From CAYSEQ01 sp964430475 (GTDB lineage: Bacteria; Patescibacteriota; Microgenomatia; UBA8517), in NCBI GenBank assembly GCA_964430475.1, contig CAYSEQ010000012.1, forward strand, positions 1-31,209: 31,209 nucleotides of DNA, read 5' to 3'. This document shows, one piece after another, positions 15,969-23,706 of this stretch. Positions within the stretch are counted from its first letter, which is position 1; the number at the start of each line of letters is the position of its first letter. A program made the position numbers and the translations under genes. The notes below the pieces were generated by a model. It worked only from the letters and a program-made list of their open reading frames with translations. It had not been told where the DNA came from and did no database searches.

Positions 15969-16454
15969 ATGAATCCAGCGGTTTTGTCAGGGCAGACATC
16001 TTGGGTAATTACTTTTTTAGCAAGTTTTTTGATATGGATTATGTTTGCGACTTTTCTCTTTCTCTCTCTTATTGATAAGAAAATTAAAAAGGAAGCAGTA
16101 TTTCAAGCCCTTATCTCAACTTTCGTTGCATGGGTAATTACACAATTTGTGAAAAGTTTGTTTCCGATTCCCAGACCTTTTGAGGTTTTAGGAATTTTTC
16201 CTATGACTATTACTTTGCCGCAGGATCCGACTTTTCCCTCAGGTCATGCGGCTTCGGCTTTTGCTATGGCTTCCAGTGTTGCTTTTCATGACAAAAAAAT
16301 TGGTCTGACTTTCCTTTTATTGGCATTTATGGTTTCAGTAGGCAGAGTCTTAGGTCATGTGCACTATGCTAGGGATGCAGCTGTTGGTGCTGGGATTGGA
16401 ATTTTAACTTCCTATTTTGTAGGAAGAATCAATCTTAGAAAACTATTAAGATAA
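15969..16454 (+). CDS. PAP2-family membrane phosphatase
   Basis: A 161-residue membrane phosphatase with all three PAP2 motifs. KSLFPIPRP (about 58-66) is motif 1, FPSGHAAS (about 87-94) is motif 2 with the general-acid His, and GRVLGHVHYARD (about 118-129) is motif 3 with the nucleophile His and its Asp. Four or five hydrophobic segments are visible. Such enzymes dephosphorylate lipid phosphates, including undecaprenyl pyrophosphate (BcrC or PgpB types). It may therefore overlap with UppP three genes upstream. A TATTCT box at 15950-15955 and a short leader of about 7 bases are likely. Confidence 0.92.
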   Translation: MNPAVLSGQTSWVITFLASFLIWIMFATFLFLSLIDKKIKKEAVFQALISTFVAWVITQFVKSLFPIPRPFEVLGIFPMTITLPQDPTFPSGHAASAFAMASSVAFHDKKIGLTFLLLAFMVSVGRVLGHVHYARDAAVGAGIGILTSYFVGRINLRKLLR

Positions 16455-16465
16455 GAACAGGATTA

Positions 16466-16493
16466 AGCTCTGCAAATCTAGTTTGGCAGGGCT
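16466..16493 (+). terminator. Hairpin after the PAP2 gene
   Basis: AGCTCTGC (16466-16473) pairs with GCAGGGCT (16486-16493) through eight pairs including one G-T. Only a weak T-rich tail follows, so this is a possible terminator. Confidence 0.4.
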
Positions 16494-16548
16494 ATCTTGA
16501 GTATACTTGAAGATTATTGGGTTTGGGTCATATTAAAAAACTTCGGGC

Positions 16549-16577
16549 TTGACATTTAGCACTTTACGGTGTAGACT
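16549..16577 (+). promoter_or_regulatory. lon promoter
   Basis: A consensus TTGACA at 16549-16554 and TAGACT at 16572-16577 are spaced by 17 bases. Transcription would start near 16584 and leave a leader of about 15 bases before the ATG at 16599. No Shine-Dalgarno is evident. Confidence 0.75.
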
Positions 16578-16582
16578 GCTAA
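16556..16582. promoter_or_regulatory. CIRCE-like operator (HrcA site) over the lon promoter
   Basis: The sequence is TTAGCACTT, nine bases, then GACTGCTAA. The CIRCE consensus is TTAGCACTC-N9-GAGTGCTAA, so 16 of 18 conserved positions match and the 9-base spacing is exact. The element covers the spacer and the -10 box, where bound HrcA would block RNA polymerase. HrcA is the heat-shock repressor that normally controls groESL and dnaK. No hrcA gene is in the window. Confidence 0.8.
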
Positions 16583-16598
16583 TTATCAAAATTAAATT

Positions 16599-19073
16599 AT
16601 GAGCGAAGAAGTAACAAAAGTATATCGCGAAATCCCAATTGTGGCGATTAGAAATTCGGTGGTCTTTCCCCATACGGATGCAGTACTTTCTTTTGGAAGG
16701 CCTAAGAGCATTTCTGCAATAAACTCAGCTTTTCAGAAAGACAAGGTAATTGGAATTTTTACGCAAAAAAACGCCCGGACGCAAGATCCTGATATTGAGG
16801 ATCTTTATAAAGTGGGCACTGTAGCGGTCATAAATCAAATGATGGCAACCGAGGGAGAAATTCATGCGGTAGCTCGCAGCCAAGAAAGGATTAGACTTAT
16901 AGAACTAGTCCAACGCCAGCCTCATCTTGTTGCAAAAGTTGAGGAGATACCGGTAAAAAGAGAAGACCTCAGTGCTGAAGTTAGTCTCTCTAATCAAATA
17001 TACGAGTTATTTAAAAAAGCTATAAACTTAGGAAAACAGGCTGAAATAATGGCAGTAATGCGTTTAGTTTCAAATAAGATTGATCCCGAAGAGATGGCTG
17101 ATCAAGTTGCTTCACTTCTTGAGGTTAGTACGAAGAAAAAGCAAGAGATTTTAGAGATAGACCAGCTTAAAGAAAAACTTCAAAAAGTGTATGAATATCT
17201 AGCACATGAGGTGAACGTGTTAGAACTAGAAAGGACTATTTCGGCAAAGACCCAAAAACGTTTTGAGGAGCAGATGAAAAAAGCTGTACTTAGAGAAAAG
17301 AAGAGGACAATTGAGGAAGAACTGGGAGAGTTTGAAGAGGGGGATCTAACTAGTGAGGAGCTTAATGAGTACAAAAAAAAGATTAAAGAAGCAGGAATGC
17401 CAAAGGATGTGAGAGAAAAGGCCGAGAAAGAACTTAAGCGTCTGTCACAGCTTTCACCCCACAATCCCGAGGGTGGATATATAAGAAATTACCTTGATTG
17501 GTTGACTGAAATGCCTTGGAATAAGATGACCCCTAATGATGTTTCAATCTCAAAAGCAGCGAAAATTTTGGAAGACGATCATTATGGATTAAAGAAAGTA
17601 AAAGAAAGGATTCTAGAGTATTTGGCAGTTATGCAAATAAAAAAACAATCTCAAGAATCTAGCAAAAAAAAGAAAATCAATATCAACTCAAAGAAAGAGG
17701 AAGATGAGGTAAAAGAAATTGATTCTCAGCCGACAATATTATGTTTTATAGGTCCACCGGGAGTTGGTAAAACTTCAATAGGGAAATCAATTGCGAAAGC
17801 TTTGGGTAGAAAATTTGTTAGGGTGTCTTTGGGAGGTATAAGGGATGAGGCTGAAATTCGCGGACATAGAAGGACTTATGTTGGAGCTCTTCCTGGTAGA
17901 ATCATTCAAGGGATTAGAAACGCAGGCACAAGAAACCCTGTATTCATGCTAGATGAGATTGATAAGATTGGAATCGATTTTAGGGGTGATCCATCTTCAG
18001 CACTTTTGGAGGCTCTCGATCCTGAACAAAATAAGGAGTTTTCTGATCATTATCTTGAGGTTCCGTTTGATTTATCACAAGTTATGTTTATCTGTACAGG
18101 AAATGTCCTTGAAAAAATTCCACCTGCCCTGAGGGATAGAATGGAAGTTATAAGGTTCCCGGGTTATACGCAAGACGAAAAATATAACATAGCCAAGAAT
18201 TTCTTATGGCCTAAACAGCTTAGATTGCACGGTCTTGAAAAGAAAAATATAGTAATTACCAGGAAAGCTTTGGATGAAGTGATTAACCGCTATACCCGCG
18301 AGGCTGGTGTGAGAGAGCTTGAGAGGAATCTCGCAACTATATTAAGGAAGGTTGCAAGGTTGGTGGCAGAGGGTAAGAAATACCCGAGGGAAATAAAAGT
18401 AAACGATGTAAGAAAGTACCTTGGGCCACAGAAATTTTCTTCTTTGATAGCTGAGAAAAAAGACGAAGTAGGAATGGCTACTGGCTTGGCAGTTACTCCC
18501 GCGGGTGGGGAGATACTTTTTATAGAGGTTGCCTTGATGCCTGGACAAGGGAAATTAACCCTCACTGGACAGCTAGGTGATGTAATGAAAGAATCTGCTA
18601 AAGCAGCCTTTAGTTGGGCAAAGGCACATTGGATGGAGCTTGGGTTGAAGGAAAATTTTGGCAGTAAAGTTGATGTTCATATACATGTGCCCGAAGGTGC
18701 TGTTCCTAAAGACGGACCATCCGCTGGCATTGCTATGGCAACTGCTCTTGTCTCTGCTCTTACAGGTATACCCGCAAGAAGGAATGTGGGGATGACTGGA
18801 GAAATTACCCTAAGAGGAAGAGTTTTGGAGATAGGCGGAGTTAAAGAAAAGGTAATTGCTGGACATCGTGCAGGCTTAAAGACAATAATCCTTCCTAAAG
18901 ACAACAAGAAGGATTTAGAGGATATTCCTCAAAATGTTCAGAAAGAAATAAAGTTTGTATTTGTCACAAGGTTAGAAGAAGTGCTTAAGGTTGCACTTAA
19001 AAAATGGCCCATTATCGGTGAAAGTCACAAGATTAAGCGTTTCTCTTTAAGACCAAGCCTTCTTGCAAGTTAA
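16599..19073 (+). CDS. lon: ATP-dependent Lon protease
   Basis: An 824-residue LonA-type protease. The N-terminal substrate-binding domain (IPIVAIRNSVVFPHTDAVLS) covers about 1-200, followed by a coiled region. The AAA+ module has Walker A GPPGVGKTS near 385-393 and FMLDEIDKIG as Walker B. The C-terminal peptidase domain has the catalytic Ser in KDGPSAG (about residue 708) and Lys in GGVKEKV (about 749). Length and order are typical. An extra Lys/Glu-rich insertion (about 350-376) sits just before Walker A, where most Lon proteins have a short link. Lon degrades misfolded and regulatory proteins in the cytoplasm. The CIRCE-like operator in its promoter predicts heat-shock induction through HrcA. 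Confidence 0.97.
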   Translation: MSEEVTKVYREIPIVAIRNSVVFPHTDAVLSFGRPKSISAINSAFQKDKVIGIFTQKNARTQDPDIEDLYKVGTVAVINQMMATEGEIHAVARSQERIRLIELVQRQPHLVAKVEEIPVKREDLSAEVSLSNQIYELFKKAINLGKQAEIMAVMRLVSNKIDPEEMADQVASLLEVSTKKKQEILEIDQLKEKLQKVYEYLAHEVNVLELERTISAKTQKRFEEQMKKAVLREKKRTIEEELGEFEEGDLTSEELNEYKKKIKEAGMPKDVREKAEKELKRLSQLSPHNPEGGYIRNYLDWLTEMPWNKMTPNDVSISKAAKILEDDHYGLKKVKERILEYLAVMQIKKQSQESSKKKKININSKKEEDEVKEIDSQPTILCFIGPPGVGKTSIGKSIAKALGRKFVRVSLGGIRDEAEIRGHRRTYVGALPGRIIQGIRNAGTRNPVFMLDEIDKIGIDFRGDPSSALLEALDPEQNKEFSDHYLEVPFDLSQVMFICTGNVLEKIPPALRDRMEVIRFPGYTQDEKYNIAKNFLWPKQLRLHGLEKKNIVITRKALDEVINRYTREAGVRELERNLATILRKVARLVAEGKKYPREIKVNDVRKYLGPQKFSSLIAEKKDEVGMATGLAVTPAGGEILFIEVALMPGQGKLTLTGQLGDVMKESAKAAFSWAKAHWMELGLKENFGSKVDVHIHVPEGAVPKDGPSAGIAMATALVSALTGIPARRNVGMTGEITLRGRVLEIGGVKEKVIAGHRAGLKTIILPKDNKKDLEDIPQNVQKEIKFVFVTRLEEVLKVALKKWPIIGESHKIKRFSLRPSLLAS

Positions 19074-19113
19074 GCGTTTTTAAACGAACATTTAAGTGTC
19101 CTCTTTCTTCTGG

Positions 19114-19119
19114 TATAAT
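19114..19119 (+). promoter_or_regulatory. Extended -10 promoter of tRNA-Glu
   Basis: TGGTATAAT (19111-19119) is an extended -10 element. Transcription would begin near 19126, about ten bases before the mature tRNA. Confidence 0.65.
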
Positions 19120-19135
19120 TTGTTAGATCTTTTAG

Positions 19136-19208
19136 GGCGCTATCGTCTAGTGGACTAGGACAGTAGGTTCTCATCCTACAAACCTGGGTTCGAATCCCAG
19201 TAGCGTCA
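19136..19208 (+). tRNA. tRNA-Glu (anticodon CTC)
   Basis: A full cloverleaf is visible. The acceptor is GGCGCTA against TAGCGTC with discriminator A. The D-arm is followed by the anticodon stem GTAGG/CCTAC around loop TTCTCAT (anticodon CTC at 19170-19172). The T-arm CTGGG-TTCGAAT-CCCAG is intact. CCA is not encoded. It reads GAG, so a TTC-anticodon tRNA-Glu should exist elsewhere. Confidence 0.96.
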
Positions 19209-19215
19209 CACTAAC

Positions 19216-19244
19216 TTGACGAATATTCGTCAACCAACTAGAAT
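19216..19244 (+). promoter_or_regulatory. greA promoter with an 18-bp palindromic operator
   Basis: TTGACG (19216-19221) and TAGAAT (19239-19244) are 17 bases apart. The -35 box is the left end of a perfect 18-bp palindrome, TTGACGAATATTCGTCAA (19216-19233). A protein bound there would occlude the -35 region. A second dyad, GTTAGA-G-TCTAAC (19261-19273), lies just after the expected start near 19252. The binding protein is unknown. The palindrome could alternatively act as a hairpin after the tRNA. Confidence 0.6.
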
Positions 19245-19251
19245 TTCGGAA

Positions 19252-19409
19252 TTAACTTATGTTAGAGTCTAACCTCCACACTCTTACCCTTAAGTTTATT
19301 ATTGATTAAAAAGACTTAGGGGTGAAGTGGGGGTGATATCGTTTTTAAGCCAAATAAAATACCCCCAGATTTAGGCAAAAAGGGGGTATTTTATTCTAAA
19401 AACTTTTTA
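19252..19409 (+). promoter_or_regulatory. Long structured greA leader with two hairpins
   Basis: The expected leader is about 158 bases. Hairpin A joins ACCTCCAC (19272-19279) to GTGGGGGT (19327-19334), and TACCCTTAAGT (19285-19295) to ACTTAGGGGTG (19314-19324). That gives about 19 pairs with a small internal loop, and GTTTTT follows at 19341-19346. Hairpin B joins AATAAAATACCCCC (19353-19366) to GGGGGTATTTTATT (19382-19395), 14 perfect pairs ending 14 bases before the start. The GGGGGT of hairpin A (19329-19334) can instead pair with ACCCCC (19361-19366) of hairpin B, so the folds compete. Hairpin A could be an intrinsic terminator. Confidence 0.6.
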
Positions 19410-19412
19410 ATG

Positions 19413-19886
19413 ATGGATATTAATAATGACAAACTTGTACAGATAACCCCAGAGGGATTAGAAAAGTTAAAAAGAGAACTCGACGAGCTGGTCAATGTTA
19501 AAAGGCCTAAACTAGTCGAGAGACTTTCTAATGCAAGAGTTCAAGGAGATTTAACTGAAAATAGCGACTATGCATCAGCAAGAGATGAGTTGGAGTTTCT
19601 AGACAGAAGAATTGAGGAGCTTGAGGAAGCTATTAAAAACGCTGAGGTAGTGGAAAAAAGGAAGAAGGGAAATGAGGTGGGCTTGGGAATGAAGGTTACG
19701 CTTAAGACAAATAGTCAGACGCATATTTATCATATTGTTGGTGAGTGGGAAGCGGATCCCTTAAACAAAAAGATTTCGTTTACATCTCCTTTGGGTCAAG
19801 CACTTCTTGGAAAACGGGTTGGTGATAAAGTAGAGGTTGATGCGCCTGCGGGGAAGGTAGTCTACGAGATACTTTCAATTGACTAA
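19413..19886 (+). CDS. greA: Transcription elongation factor GreA
   Basis: 157 residues from the second of two adjacent ATGs (19410 and 19413); either could be used. The N-terminal coiled coil carries QGDLTENSDYASARDE (about 47-62), which holds the acidic tip residues (Asp and Glu in GDLTEN). These activate RNA cleavage in backtracked RNA polymerase. The C-terminal FKBP-like domain (about 80-157) includes GMKVTL, SFTSPLGQALLGKRVGD and APAGKVVYEILSI. Length is standard. GreA rescues arrested polymerase through the secondary channel. It sits between tRNA-Glu and lysS. Its long leader with strong hairpins suggests control by termination or pausing. Confidence 0.97.
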   Translation: MDINNDKLVQITPEGLEKLKRELDELVNVKRPKLVERLSNARVQGDLTENSDYASARDELEFLDRRIEELEEAIKNAEVVEKRKKGNEVGLGMKVTLKTNSQTHIYHIVGEWEADPLNKKISFTSPLGQALLGKRVGDKVEVDAPAGKVVYEILSID

Positions 19887-19928
19887 CCCTTTTGTAGATT
19901 TCCCTTTGAGTTATACTAAAATTAATTG

Positions 19929-21410
19929 ATGGCTGAAAAAAGACTGAAAGAGATAATTAACATAAGGAAGGGGAAGGTCGAAAAATTGCGGAATATTGGT
20001 ATTAACCCTTATCCTTCTAAACCAAAAGGACAGTCTGAACCCATAGCTGAAGTTGTCAACCAGGAAGGTTTGGACAAAAAAGTTTCAGGCAGAATTTGGG
20101 CAATAAGAATGCATGGTTCCACCTGTTTTATTGACCTTAAGGACTCAAGCGGTAAAATTCAGCTTTGGTTCCAGAAAAATAATTTAGGAGAAAATTATAG
20201 TTTAGTAAAGTACCTCGATACTGGTGATTTTTTGTATGCGCAGGGAAAAGTAACAAAAACTCAGGCTGGTGAGATAAGTTTAGATGTTTATGATTTTCAG
20301 ATTCTTTCTAAATCCCTAAGACCTATTCCGTCAAAGTGGTATGGGCTAAAAGATATTGAAGAAAGATATAGGAAAAGATATCTTGATATCTTATTGAATG
20401 AGGATGTAAAAAAAGTATTTGAAAAGAAAGCCCAGATAATTAAACTTTTACGAAGCTTTTTGGATAATAACGGATTTTTGGAGGTCAAGACTCCTTCGCT
20501 CCAGCCCCTTTATGGCGGTGCTACTGCAAAACCCTTTATAACCCATCACAATGCTCTTGATATAGATCTTTATTTAAGGATATCTGATGAGCTTTATCTA
20601 AAAAGGCTTATTGTCGCTGGTTTTGACAAAGTTTATGAAATTGGTACGGATTTTAGGAACGAGGGAATTGACCGCTGGCATAATCCCGAATTCACCATGC
20701 TTGAGTTTTATTGGGCATATGCTGATTACAACGATTTGATGGAGTTTACAGAGGAGATGCTTTCCAACATAGTAAAGGAAGTGAATGGAGACTTAATGCT
20801 AAAATATGGCGAATTTGAGGTAGATTTTGCACCTCCTTGGAACCGCTTGACCTATAAAGAAGCATTTGAAAAATATGTTGGAATAAACATCGATGAAATC
20901 GATAATCTCGAAAACTTCAAAGATGAGGTGAAAAGACAAATAGGAGATATAGACCTTTCGGAAGAGAATGATATTCCTTCAGTACTTGATCAAGTTTACA
21001 AACAGGTAATAAGAGATAAATTGGTTAACCCCACCTTTTTAATCGACCATCCCTACCAGATGCGGCCTTTGGCCAAAAGAAAAGATAGCGATCCTTCCAA
21101 AGTTGAAAGCTTTCAGTTGGTTGTTGCCGGAGCTGAACTAATAAACGCCTATTCAGAATTAAATGATCCGCAGGATCAAAAGTTAAGGTGGGAAGAGGAG
21201 ATGAAAAGGGCGAAAAGAGGTGTAAAAGAATATCAGGTGATTGATAAAGATTATATTGAAGCTTTGGAATATGGAATGCCTCCGACTGCGGGCTGGGGTC
21301 TGGGTATTGATAGATTTACGGCAATTTTAACCAACCAGCACTCATTGAAGGATGTAATTCTTTTCCCAACTTTAAGAGCTAGAAATGCTGAAACAAAAAG
21401 AACAGAGTAA
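19929..21410 (+). CDS. lysS: Lysyl-tRNA synthetase, class II
   Basis: 493 residues from ATG 19929 (MAEKRLKEI). The N-terminal OB-fold anticodon-binding domain (about 55-145) includes VSGRIWAIRMHGSTCFIDLK. The class II catalytic domain follows, with motif 1 around FLEVKTPSLQPLYGGATAKP. Motif 2 is FRNEGIDRWHNPEFTMLEFY, and motif 3 is GWGLGIDRFTAIL near the C-terminus. It charges tRNA-Lys with lysine. Length and motif order are normal. It lies 42 bases after greA, a pairing common in bacteria. A TATACT box at 19912-19917 could give it its own short-leader transcript. Confidence 0.97.
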   Translation: MAEKRLKEIINIRKGKVEKLRNIGINPYPSKPKGQSEPIAEVVNQEGLDKKVSGRIWAIRMHGSTCFIDLKDSSGKIQLWFQKNNLGENYSLVKYLDTGDFLYAQGKVTKTQAGEISLDVYDFQILSKSLRPIPSKWYGLKDIEERYRKRYLDILLNEDVKKVFEKKAQIIKLLRSFLDNNGFLEVKTPSLQPLYGGATAKPFITHHNALDIDLYLRISDELYLKRLIVAGFDKVYEIGTDFRNEGIDRWHNPEFTMLEFYWAYADYNDLMEFTEEMLSNIVKEVNGDLMLKYGEFEVDFAPPWNRLTYKEAFEKYVGINIDEIDNLENFKDEVKRQIGDIDLSEENDIPSVLDQVYKQVIRDKLVNPTFLIDHPYQMRPLAKRKDSDPSKVESFQLVVAGAELINAYSELNDPQDQKLRWEEEMKRAKRGVKEYQVIDKDYIEALEYGMPPTAGWGLGIDRFTAILTNQHSLKDVILFPTLRARNAETKRTE

Positions 21411-21588
21411 AGGATTTAATGAGCCATTTGTTTTAATCTTAGTGTTACTATTTGTAATAATTTTCAGGATTTTTAGCCTGATAATTCTTCAAAAGTTGTC
21501 AGTAAACAACCGTCGTATTTGTAAATATTTAGGGAGGCTGTGGGAAAGAAAGGAATCAGATACCGCTCATTGTTGTTATACTTACTAG
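21385..21588 (+). CDS. Possible small membrane protein overlapping the end of lysS
   Basis: A 67-codon frame starts at an ATG inside the last codons of lysS (26-base overlap). It carries one clear hydrophobic helix (FVLILVLLFVIIFRIFSLIIL, about 15-35), then a basic tail with a Cys pair (HCCYTY). No ribosome site is evident and I recognise no family. It could be a coupled small membrane protein or a chance frame in an AT-rich 214-base gap. Confidence 0.25.
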   Translation: MLKQKEQSKGFNEPFVLILVLLFVIIFRIFSLIILQKLSVNNRRICKYLGRLWERKESDTAHCCYTY

Positions 21589-21624
21589 GAATTTTACAGC
21601 AAGCTCTGAGTTTGAAAGATAAAT

Positions 21625-22164
21625 ATGGATTTAATTGAAATTTTAAAAACAGTTGGTAATTTAAAAAAGATTCCTAGAACTGGATGGGTATTAAAAAAAG
21701 TTCGTGATCCCGAGCATGTTGGAGACCATATATTCAGAACGGTTTTATTTACTCTTCTTTTTGCCGAGGAGATTAAATGCATCGACAAAGATAAGGCGGT
21801 TAGAATGGCTATATTTCATGACTTGGCAGAAGCTCTTGTTGGGGATATCACTCCCCACGATAAAGTCTCACCTGAAAGGAAACAAGAATTAGAGTTAAAA
21901 GCTATTAAGAAGATGTTTAAAGAGTACGCAAATGGAGAGAAATGGATTCAGATTTGGGAAGAAGCTAACGCAAGGCAATCAAAAGAGGCAAAGCTAGTTA
22001 GAGACGCAGACCTACTTGAGATGGCATTACAGGCTTACGAGTATGAAAGGGATCAGGGCAATAAAAACTTAGAAGAATTCTGGTCCTATGTTCAGAAGGG
22101 ACTAAAGTTGAAAGAATCAAGAAGGCTTTTTGAGCAACTAATGAGGATGAGAAAAAAGATATGA
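21625..22164 (+). CDS. HD-domain phosphohydrolase, HDDC2/YfbR-like
   Basis: A 179-residue HD hydrolase. It has the ordered signature of the 5'-deoxynucleotidase-like group (YfbR, HDDC2): IPRTGWVLKKVRDPEHVGDH (about 14-33), then AIFHDLAEALVGDITPHDK (about 68-86) with the HD pair, and VRDADLLEMALQAYEY (about 128-143) with the last metal-binding Asp. Known members remove phosphate from deoxynucleoside monophosphates using a divalent metal. That would be a nucleotide-pool role. Substrate is inferred from the family only. The stop overlaps the start of the next HD gene (ATGA), showing translational coupling of two HD proteins. Confidence 0.88.
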   Translation: MDLIEILKTVGNLKKIPRTGWVLKKVRDPEHVGDHIFRTVLFTLLFAEEIKCIDKDKAVRMAIFHDLAEALVGDITPHDKVSPERKQELELKAIKKMFKEYANGEKWIQIWEEANARQSKEAKLVRDADLLEMALQAYEYERDQGNKNLEEFWSYVQKGLKLKESRRLFEQLMRMRKKI

Positions 22165-22748
22165 CCAGAGAACAAGTATTAAAACTTTTGCACGATAATA
22201 TACAGAATGTGAACTTGAGGAGGCATTGTTATGCAGTTGAAGCTGTAATGAGGGCTTTATATCGCCGTCTTGAAGATCAGAATCACACACTAAAAGAAGA
22301 AGAAAAATGGGCGATAGCTGGGCTTCTTCACGATGCGGATTACGAACTTACCAAAGATAAAGAACCTAAGAAAAACCATACTAAATATGTCCTTGAATGG
22401 CTAAAAAAGGCAGATGCCGAAAGTGATATTTACGATGCAGTTGCAGCTCATGCCTGGGGATATGTAGATGGCGCACCTCAACCAAAGACAAAAATGCAAT
22501 GGGCTTTGTACTGCTGCGACGAATTGACTGGCTTAATTGTTGCCGTAGCGCTTGTCAAACCTGACAAAAAATTGGCATCTGTGACAGTTGATTCTATTAT
22601 GAAGAAATGGAATTCCCCAAGCTTTGCGGCAGGGGTAAATAGAAAACAGATTGAGGAATGCGAGACTCGCCTTGGCATTCCGCTTAGAGAGTTTGTTGAG
22701 ATTGCCTTGAAAGCAATGCAAGCAATTCATGAAGAACTCGGCCTTTGA
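22161..22748 (+). CDS. HD-domain hydrolase (HDIG-type)
   Basis: A 195-residue HD-superfamily hydrolase of the HDIG/TIGR00277 kind, distinct from its neighbour. Metal-binding residues are visible as RRHCYAVEAVMRAL (about 20-33), IAGLLHDADYELT (about 52-64) and AVAAHAWGY (about 94-102). The last Asp is in CCDELTGLIVAVAL (about 115-128). VTVDSIMKKWNSPSFAAGVN and IEECETRLGI follow. Proteins of this group are widespread but their substrate is not established. It shares a four-base ATGA overlap with the upstream HD gene, so both are made from one mRNA. Confidence 0.85.
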   Translation: MTREQVLKLLHDNIQNVNLRRHCYAVEAVMRALYRRLEDQNHTLKEEEKWAIAGLLHDADYELTKDKEPKKNHTKYVLEWLKKADAESDIYDAVAAHAWGYVDGAPQPKTKMQWALYCCDELTGLIVAVALVKPDKKLASVTVDSIMKKWNSPSFAAGVNRKQIEECETRLGIPLREFVEIALKAMQAIHEELGL

Positions 22749-22791
22749 GATAGGATGTTTTTGATGATTTGAATGTGATAGTAGTAAATGT

Positions 22792-23497
22792 ATGAAAGAA
22801 AATGAATCTGAAAAATACCCAGAACAGAAAGTAGATAACCCACAAGCTTTTGCTGAATCTGTCAATCAAATCCGAACACTTGCAGAAAATGGAGCCTACC
22901 AGCTTATTACACCAGGAAATTTCCCGGAAATTTTTAAGAATGCTCCCGAATTATCTGCCAGCTTTCAACTCTTAGCTTTAAGTAGGCTATACGATCTTGT
23001 CCAAAAATCTAGGAGGAGATTTTCCTGCAGTTAAGAATAATTTAGCCTCAATTCTTTCTTGGATTGGAGAGGAAGCAAGGACAATTGCGGAGGGTTTATC
23101 AAAAGAAGACCTAGGACTCCAAAACCCACAAGAGCCTAGAAAACTTAGCGCCATGCCTTACCTTTTGATATCTTCGGAAGAAAGTAATGCGTTGCAATTT
23201 GTCATGGCAAACGGATTCTATGAGGACTTAGATCCGGATAAATTTCCCATACTTTCCAGACTAACTCCTGAAAATCTTTTATTATTAAAAATTGCGTGTT
23301 TGAATAGGAGAATTGATTCTTTGGAAGAAATTTCAAAAGGTTTTAAGCCTTTGAGGGGTTTTGGACAGCAAGAGGGACCTCTTGAAAATACAGAAGCATT
23401 AGAAAGATTGAAAAGCCAAGCTATCGGTGAAAGAAGGAAGCTGCTTGGTGAGTTGAATACTCTTTTAGGCCCAGGTAATGAAAAAGATAATGTTTGA
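22792..23497 (+). pseudogene. Hypothetical acidic protein, frameshifted
   Basis: A frame from ATG 22792 runs to a stop at 23032-23034. The frame one base over continues to 23497. Reading the A5 run at 23003-23007 as A4 gives a seamless RLYDLVQNLGGDFPAVKNNL, so one protein of about 234 residues is likely. It is acidic and helical with no signal peptide or transmembrane segment. Recognisable pieces such as RTLAENGAYQLITPGNFPEI and LISSEESNALQFVMANGFYE do not match a family I know. The gene follows the HD pair by 43 bases. Whether the extra A is real is undecided. Confidence 0.5.
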
Positions 23498-23543
23498 AAT
23501 CTTTGATTTTGAAAGTTATCTCTTGGACTAGGGTTTTACTCGG

Positions 23544-23570
23544 ATATAATCTTTAATTTCAAGATTATAT
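23544..23570. repeat. Perfect 10-bp inverted repeat after the frameshifted hypothetical gene
   Basis: ATATAATCTT (23544-23553) pairs perfectly with AAGATTATAT (23561-23570) around a 7-base loop. It is AT-rich without an immediate T-run. It could be a terminator of the upstream gene or a protein-binding dyad. The remaining sequence to 23671 holds nothing recognisable. Confidence 0.4.
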
Positions 23571-23671
23571 GAGATGTTTAAGTTTTAAATTTTTACTTAA
23601 AATTGGGAGAAATTTTGGGAGAGTTAACTTTTTTAAGGTAATTTAATAGATACATGGCAATTAAAAGTGGA

Positions 23672-23700
23672 TTGACACCTCTTCGCATATAAAATAGAAT
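23672..23700 (+). promoter_or_regulatory. Near-consensus promoter of the phosphatase-serS leader
   Basis: TTGACA (23672-23677) and TAGAAT (23695-23700) are separated by exactly 17 bases. This is among the best promoters in the window. Transcription would start near 23707, giving an untranslated leader of about 205 bases. Confidence 0.75.
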
Positions 23701-23706
23701 ATCTGA

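Noticed and set aside
21540..21638. A 32-codon GTG-started frame before the first HD gene
   Set aside because: No ribosome site, it overlaps the HD gene start, and the composition is not convincing.
23003..23016. Programmed frameshifting at the A5 run near 23003
   Set aside because: The AGGAGG lies after the run, not before it as in prfB-type +1 sites, and no stimulatory structure is obvious. An indel is simpler.
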